NCBI GenBank assembly: GCA_030024065.1
Contig: JASEIE010000143.1
Location: 1-9,687 of the forward strand
Origin: Thermodesulfobacteriota bacterium
GTDB taxonomy: Bacteria; Desulfobacterota; BSN033; UBA1163
Length of the DNA: 9,687 nucleotides
Reading direction: 5' to 3'
The notes under the pieces are model-generated. The model did not search any database. It had not been told where the DNA came from and saw only the letters and a list, made by a program, of their open reading frames with translations. Positions within the stretch are counted from its first letter, which is position 1. Every line of letters begins with the position of its first letter. Made by a program: the position numbers and the translations under genes. Positions 6,650-9,687 of the stretch are shown here, one piece after another.

Positions 6650-6720
6650 TGGAATGTTGGAGTAGTGGAATATTGGGTCAGAACAAACAAAACCCATTAT
6701 TCCATCATTCCAATATTCCA
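6650..6720. repeat. TGGAAT-rich inverted repeat directly after serB
   Basis: The arms 6650-6678 (TGGAATGTTGGAG...) and 6692-6720 (...CATTCCAATATTCCA) match as inverted copies at 24 of 29 positions around a 13-base loop. The left arm begins at the base after the serB stop codon. Both arms are built from short TGGAAT/TTGGA-like units. No T-run follows, so a classical terminator is unlikely; as RNA it would be a strong stem between serB and the next gene, perhaps stabilising the serB 3' end or reducing read-through. Confidence 0.75.
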
Positions 6721-6743
6721 GTTACAGTGATAGACTTAATTCG

Positions 6744-7433
6744 ATGGAAATATCGCAAGAAAAGAGCTGGTCTCGCCACATTAAGGCGGTGATCTTCGAT
6801 TTCGACGGGACTCTCGCCGTTCTCAACATCGATTTCTCTATGATGAGAGAGAGGATAATTTCCCTGATCAGGCATTTCGGTATAGAAGAGAGGGCAATCA
6901 GGGAGAGATACCTTCTTGAGATCATCGATGAGGTCTATCCCAGGATACGGGAGAAGGATTCCTCCGGTGCGGAGGAGTTTTATGACAGGGCCCATCAGAT
7001 TCTCCACGAAGTTGAACTGAAAGCGGCAGAAGAGGGAAGTCTCATCCCGGGGGCAGGGAGGACATTAAGAATGCTGAGGCAGTGGGGGATCAAGGTCGGG
7101 ATCGTCACAAGGAACTGTGAAGAAGCGGTCCGTAAGGTCTTCCCGGACATTGATGATTACTGCGATGTCTTCATTTCAAGGGATTCCGTCGATAAGGTCA
7201 AACCCCATCCAGACCATCTCAACTCCATGTTGGGAGCGTTAAAGGTCTCCGGAGAGGAGGCGGTCATGGTGGGGGATCATGTCATTGATATACAGGCTGG
7301 AAAGAAGGCCGGGATGATGACCATCGGCGTATTAACCGGAAGGATAAACCGGGATGAGTTTGAGAAGGCAGGGGCGGATTATGTTTTAAGGGATGTTTCA
7401 GAAATCTATTCTTTATTGAAGGAGGGAATATGA
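6744..7433 (+). CDS. HAD-superfamily phosphatase, phosphoglycolate phosphatase-like
   Basis: This 229-residue HAD hydrolase is of the Gph/beta-phosphoglucomutase subfamily. Motif I is DFDGT (nucleophile Asp19, acid Asp21), motif II is VTRN (Thr122), motif III is KPHP (Lys153) and motif IV is GDHVID (Asp178, Asp182). A helical cap of about 75 residues lies between motifs I and II, as in class C1 enzymes. The substrate is unknown; phosphoglycolate is the usual guess, but such proteins are often promiscuous. No good ribosome binding site precedes ATG 6744, which lies 24 bases after the inverted repeat, so a slightly different start is possible, although Asp19 fits family spacing. The stop codon overlaps the ridA start (ATGA), so the two genes are translationally coupled. 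Confidence 0.88.
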   Translation: MEISQEKSWSRHIKAVIFDFDGTLAVLNIDFSMMRERIISLIRHFGIEERAIRERYLLEIIDEVYPRIREKDSSGAEEFYDRAHQILHEVELKAAEEGSLIPGAGRTLRMLRQWGIKVGIVTRNCEEAVRKVFPDIDDYCDVFISRDSVDKVKPHPDHLNSMLGALKVSGEEAVMVGDHVIDIQAGKKAGMMTIGVLTGRINRDEFEKAGADYVLRDVSEIYSLLKEGI

Positions 7434-7816
7434 AGGAAGTCATCCAAACGGAAAAGGCTCCGAAACCGATCGGACCTTACTCGCAGGCTATCCGAGCAGG
7501 AAATTTTATCTTCCTCTCCGGACAGATTCCGATTGATCCAAAGACAGGGGAATTGGTGAAAGGAGACATTCGGCAACAGACCCGGCAGGTTTTAGAAAAG
7601 ATCAATGGGGTGTTGGAATCTCAGGGATTGGGGAAGGAGGATGTGGTCAAGGTGACCGTTTTTTTGAAGGAGATGGGAAATTTCAATGAAATGAATGAGG
7701 TCTATGCGACTTACTTCCCATCTTCCCCGCCTGCCAGATCAACAGTCCAAGTGGCCAGGCTTCCCAGAGATGTGGAGATAGAGATCGAAGCCATCGCATT
7801 GACGCAACCCAAATAA
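7430..7816 (+). CDS. ridA: RidA family 2-iminobutanoate/2-iminopropanoate deaminase
   Basis: RidA (YjgF/YER057c/UK114) hydrolyses reactive enamine/imine intermediates, such as 2-aminoacrylate released by PLP-dependent serine/threonine dehydratases, to keto acids and ammonia, protecting PLP enzymes. The 128 residues match the family's usual length. Signatures are [21 protein letters not shown] (split here across residues 14-34), [12 protein letters not shown] with the key Arg103, and [10 protein letters not shown] with Glu120, equivalent to the Escherichia coli Arg105/Glu120 pair. GGAGGG at 7421-7426 sits just before the ATG, which overlaps the stop of the HAD gene by 4 bases. Its place downstream of serB links serine supply with detoxification of a serine-derived metabolite. 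The inverted repeat of the transposase element begins 5 bases after its stop. Confidence 0.95.
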   Translation: MKEVIQTEKAPKPIGPYSQAIRAGNFIFLSGQIPIDPKTGELVKGDIRQQTRQVLEKINGVLESQGLGKEDVVKVTVFLKEMGNFNEMNEVYATYFPSSPPARSTVQVARLPRDVEIEIEAIALTQPK

Positions 7817-7820
7817 ACAC

Positions 7821-7845
7821 GGGGACGTTATTTTCTATTTTGCTA
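7821..7845 (+). repeat. Left inverted end of the transposase element
   Basis: These 25 bases are the inverse of 8857-8881 except at one position. The inner edge, TTGCTA (7840-7845), also resembles a -35 hexamer for the transposase gene. Confidence 0.85.
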
Positions 7846-7867
7846 TTTCTTGGGATTGGTGTATTAT
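7840..7867 (+). promoter_or_regulatory. Candidate promoter of the transposase, overlapping the left inverted end
   Basis: TTGCTA (7840-7845) and TATTAT (7862-7867) are 16 bases apart and match 4 and 5 of 6 consensus positions. The predicted start of transcription would fall at or next to the ATG at 7875. No Shine-Dalgarno is present, so the mRNA may be leaderless and weakly translated. This is inferred from sequence only. Confidence 0.35.
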
Positions 7868-7874
7868 TTAATCT

Positions 7875-8867
7875 ATGCCACGAGTCGCTCGTTTAGACAT
7901 TCCAGGTCTCTTACAACACGTAATCGTCCGCGGAGTAGAACGGAAGGACATCTTTCTGGACGATAGGGACCGAAGACAATTTCTTAATCGCTTATCCGAT
8001 ATACTCGGAGAGACTGAAACCCTGTGCTATGCTTGGTCTTTAATGCCCAATCATTTTCACCTCTTGCTGCTGCCAACCCGCTTCAAACTTGCAGTGGTGA
8101 TGCGACGGCTTTTGACTGGCTATGCAGTGACTTTTAATCTGATGCATAACCGTGTAGGCCATCTTTTCCAAAACCGCTACAAATCGATTGTTTGCGATAA
8201 GGATGTTTATCTGCTGGAGCTGGTGCGCTATATCCATCTTAATCCAATAAGAGCCTGTTTGGTGGAAACCATTGACGATCTTGACAGGTATCCATGGAGC
8301 GGGCATGCGGTTTTGATGGGCTATCGAAAAGTGGATGGACAGGTGGTGGACGAGGTTCTTCATTATTTTGGACGAGGTGTATCAAGGGCTCGGATAAAAT
8401 ATCGGGATTTTATGGCAGATGGATTACAGGCGGGGCGTCGGGACGATCTCGTAGGCATCAGGCCAAATAGGAAGCAATTGATAGAAGGCGATGTTAAGGG
8501 GATCGATGATATTGACTCCCGGATTTTGGGAGATAGGGTATTTATGGGTGGAGTTTTGAAAAACAAGACATTGTCTGAGAAGGGGCGCGTATTTGTTCGG
8601 CTTCCAGAATTGGTGGATACGGTTTCTTCGATATTGCATGTTAATCCAGAATTGATTCGGCAACCCAGCAAGATTCGGCTCATCGCTGAGGCTCGGGGAG
8701 TTATCAGTTATATGGCGATAAGGGAGTTAGGATATATGGGGTTAGAGGTGGGGAAGGAGTTGAATCTAGGACCTGCTGGGGTGAGCATAGCTCTCCGAAG
8801 GGGAGAACGCATTCTCAGGGAGAGAACTGAGATCAAAGAGAAAATACTGCGGAAATTAGCAAAATAG
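7875..8867 (+). CDS. REP-associated type Y1/HUH transposase with DnaA domain IV-like C-terminus
   Basis: The protein has 330 residues. Residues 1-145 form a Y1_Tnp (IS200-like) domain: the N-terminal MPRVARLDIPGLLQHVIVRG, the metal-binding HUH motif MPNHFHLLL (His60, His62) and RYIHLNPIRA, whose Tyr119 is the expected nucleophile that links to single-stranded DNA. These fit the RAYT (TnpREP) branch rather than true IS200. Residues about 243-318 (LPELVDTVSSILHVNPELI ... IALRRGERIL) resemble the helix-turn-helix domain IV of DnaA, known from longer RAYT-like proteins and probably used in binding double-stranded DNA. The catalytic residues are intact, so the protein may be active. The start at 7875 lacks a ribosome binding site, but its MPR start is typical of the family. 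Confidence 0.9.
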   Translation: MPRVARLDIPGLLQHVIVRGVERKDIFLDDRDRRQFLNRLSDILGETETLCYAWSLMPNHFHLLLLPTRFKLAVVMRRLLTGYAVTFNLMHNRVGHLFQNRYKSIVCDKDVYLLELVRYIHLNPIRACLVETIDDLDRYPWSGHAVLMGYRKVDGQVVDEVLHYFGRGVSRARIKYRDFMADGLQAGRRDDLVGIRPNRKQLIEGDVKGIDDIDSRILGDRVFMGGVLKNKTLSEKGRVFVRLPELVDTVSSILHVNPELIRQPSKIRLIAEARGVISYMAIRELGYMGLEVGKELNLGPAGVSIALRRGERILRERTEIKEKILRKLAK

Positions 8868-8881
8868 AAAACAACGTCCCC
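8857..8881 (-). repeat. Right inverted end of the transposase element
   Basis: These 25 bases are the inverse of 7821-7845 at 24 positions. They overlap the last two sense codons and stop codon (TAG, 8865-8867) of the transposase gene. The outer edge is 14 bases from the stop of the convergent downstream gene. Confidence 0.85.
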
Positions 8882-8895
8882 ATTACCAGGTAACT

Positions 8896-9363
8896 TCAAC
8901 GCTCTTCCCATTTCACTGTTTTCTTCTCTCCTTCAGGGGGATTGAGCTGGACTTCAAAGGTAATGGACTCCAATCTCTCTTTCGGGATGGGAAAACCGAT
9001 GATGAGAACCCGTCCTGTGAGGGGCGGGAGGGGGATGGGGAGGATGACTTCCTGTGGACCAGGAGAGAATTCTTCGGCAGGTTTTTGATTGGAATACTTC
9101 ACCTCTTTTTGAACCACCTCAACCCGGACGGAATTTGGCGGGGCAGCCTTCTTCTGGCTTCGATTCAATACTTCAATGTTCAACTCAATCAGTTTGATGG
9201 GAGAAGGGGTAGATTCCACCTCCCGAATCCGGAAGCTGATATCCCCCAGATGGATCTGTGGCGGCCCTTCTTCTCTCGGAGCTTGCTGGGATAGACTTAT
9301 TCCACCCCCTAGGGAGGAGAAGAGAGTTAAGAGAAATAGACAGAAAGCAAATTTTTTTCCCAT
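8896..9363 (-). CDS. Small secreted protein of unknown function
   Basis: I do not recognise this 155-residue protein. Residues 1-25 form a clear Sec signal peptide: a basic start (MGKK), a hydrophobic core (FAFCLFLLTLFSSLGG) and a likely cut near LS-QQ. There is no lipobox, since the only cysteine (Cys8) lies inside the core. The mature part is proline-rich and mixed beta in character, with strand-like stretches ISFRIREVE, KLIELNIEVLN, SVRVEVVQKEV and SITFEVQLN separated by proline-containing turns. This suggests a single beta-sandwich (Ig-like) domain, inferred from pattern alone. It should be periplasmic or extracellular. No Shine-Dalgarno precedes ATG 9363; a promoter candidate lies so close that the mRNA may be leaderless. 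It converges on the transposase element. Confidence 0.75.
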   Translation of the reverse strand: MGKKFAFCLFLLTLFSSLGGGISLSQQAPREEGPPQIHLGDISFRIREVESTPSPIKLIELNIEVLNRSQKKAAPPNSVRVEVVQKEVKYSNQKPAEEFSPGPQEVILPIPLPPLTGRVLIIGFPIPKERLESITFEVQLNPPEGEKKTVKWEER

Positions 9364-9373
9364 CTAACAAGCC

Positions 9374-9402
9374 ATTTTATATATTTCCCCGGGAAATTAC
9401 AA
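9374..9402 (-). promoter_or_regulatory. Candidate promoter of the secreted-protein gene with a palindrome in its spacer
   Basis: On the minus strand TTGTAA (9402-9397) and TAAAAT (9379-9374) are 17 bases apart, matching 4 and 5 of 6 consensus positions. The spacer is almost filled by ATTTCCCCGGGAAAT (9383-9397), a palindrome with 7-bp arms and one central base, placed where a repressor would block RNA polymerase. Transcription would start about 4 bases before the ATG. Confidence 0.35.
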
Positions 9403-9423
9403 GCCCCTGGTGAATGCAGCTGT

Positions 9424-9563
9424 AATTCAGACACTGGACTTCAGACCTGCCTACCGCAGGCAGGATTTAGACACCAGATTTTTCTATATAAGAAATTAAC
9501 CCCTGAAGTGTTCTCAAACTTTCCTTCCCCCGGGTCTGATGTCTATGGTCTAATGTCTGAATT
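9424..9563. repeat. CAGAC/GTCTG inverted repeat pair with inner CCTGCC palindrome
   Basis: AATTCAGACA (9424-9433) and TGTCTGAATT (9554-9563) are perfect inverted ends. Further imperfect copies of CAGAC or GTCTG follow inwards (TTCAGACC near 9440, GGGTCTGATGTCT near 9534). CCTGCCT (9446-9452) and AGGCAGG (9458-9464) form a perfect 7-bp stem inserted in the left half. Confidence 0.6.
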
Positions 9564-9662
9564 GGCGGGCACTGATACAGCAGCCCTTCTCATCTGAGAT
9601 GTCAAACCCCACATCTCACTCTTTGGGAATTTTTTCGTAGCCTTATACCGAAAGCGCCAATT
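9560..9662. repeat. Multi-hairpin block closed by AATTGGCG/CGCCAATT
   Basis: AATTGGCG (9560-9567) pairs perfectly with CGCCAATT (9655-9662). Inside are the hairpins GGGC-A-CTG-ATA-CAG-CA-GCCC (about 9567-9586), TGAGATGT/ACATCTCA (9595-9602, 9611-9618; 8 bp perfect) and a weaker CTTTGGG/CCGAAAG pairing near 9621-9654. This would fold as a multi-branch junction of about 100 bases. It overlaps the end of the CAGAC repeat by four bases. I recognise no named RNA family; it could be a dispersed element or a small structured RNA of unknown strand. Confidence 0.5.
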
Positions 9663-9666
9663 GATC

Positions 9667-9685
9667 CCTGCCTGCGGCAGGCAGG
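9667..9685. repeat. CCTGCC palindrome at right edge
   Basis: CCTGCCTGC (9667-9675) and GCAGGCAGG (9677-9685) form perfect 9-bp arms around a single G. It is the cleanest copy of the palindrome also seen at 640-663, 1327-1353, 5106-5138 and 9446-9464. It lies 4 bases outside the preceding multi-hairpin block. Confidence 0.8.
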
Positions 9686-9687
9686 TG

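Larger units (their letters stand above)
7821..8881 (+). mobile_element. One-gene element with 25-bp inverted ends around a Y1/HUH transposase
   Basis: The left end (7821-7845, GGGGACGTTA...TTTTGCTA) and right end (8857-8881, TAGCAAAATAG...CGTCCCC) are inverted copies identical at 24 of 25 positions; the single difference is A versus G at the tenth base from the outside. The 1,061-bp element holds only the transposase gene, whose last two sense codons and stop lie in the right end. It fills the gap between ridA (stop 7816) and a convergent gene (stop 8896). No target-site duplication is visible beside the ends, as expected for HUH single-strand transposition. Classical IS200/IS605 elements and REP-associated transposases use short hairpins rather than long terminal inverted repeats, so this arrangement is noteworthy. 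Confidence 0.75.
9364..9687. other. Right-hand intergenic region, no gene seen
   Basis: These 324 bases hold no credible coding region. They contain the promoter candidate for the secreted protein, a CAGAC-type inverted repeat pair (9424-9563) with a CCTGCC palindrome inside, a multi-hairpin block (9560-9662), and a last CCTGCC palindrome at the edge. Confidence 0.65.

Noticed and set aside
6744..7433. Reading the HAD gene as a second serB or as a confirmed phosphoglycolate phosphatase
   Set aside because: Its motifs and cap fit the Gph-like class rather than SerB, but nothing in the sequence fixes the substrate, so no gene symbol was given.
7817..8895. Target-site duplication flanking the transposase element
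   Set aside because: The bases outside the two ends (ACAC on the left, ATTACC on the right) share no direct repeat.
9424..9662. Possible integron attC site
   Set aside because: No paired GTTRRRY/RYYYAAC core sites are seen and no integrase or cassette genes are near.

Overview
The window looks like a piece of a bacterial chromosome with moderate G+C, densely packed with housekeeping genes. Gene style, good GGAGG-type ribosome binding sites, an N-terminally extended two-ACT-domain SerB, QueH and PEP synthase fit an uncultured anaerobe such as a deltaproteobacterium (Desulfobacterota). This placement is inference, since no rRNA or other marker gene is present.

Layout. The 3' end of a PEP synthase gene (ppsA) is cut by the left edge. 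It is followed on the same strand by queH (epoxyqueuosine reductase) and a small two-helix membrane protein of the DUF2905 type. On the opposite strand, adenine deaminase (ade) and then an M20-family zinc peptidase form a probable two-gene unit. Going right again comes a likely operon of serB (phosphoserine phosphatase with two ACT domains), a Gph-like HAD phosphatase and ridA; the last two overlap by 4 bases. SerB makes serine, and RidA removes the reactive enamine/imine formed when serine is dehydrated, so this grouping makes metabolic sense. Between ridA and a convergent gene for a small unknown secreted protein sits a one-gene element. It encodes a Y1/HUH (REP-associated type) transposase with a DnaA domain IV-like C-terminus and is bounded by 25-bp inverted repeats matching at 24 of 25 positions.

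Nearly every intergenic gap holds palindromic repeat sequence, from about ten visibly different families: CCTGCC/GGCAGG palindromes, CCGTTCGTCCT-type REP sequences, ATTCC hairpins, TTTAGGCACT repeats, GCATAGCG repeats, TGTCATTGCGAG elements, TGGAAT-rich inverted repeats, CAGAC-type repeats and two larger structured blocks. The CCTGCC palindrome recurs five times, each time inside or beside another repeat.

No clearly new defence or biosynthetic system is visible. The best candidates for something undescribed are the inverted-repeat-bounded transposase element (7821-8881), the block directly upstream of serB, where two hairpin loops are complementary to each other (5232-5411), and a junction-like block near the right edge (9560-9662). 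No tRNA, rRNA, CRISPR array or recognisable riboswitch class was seen.
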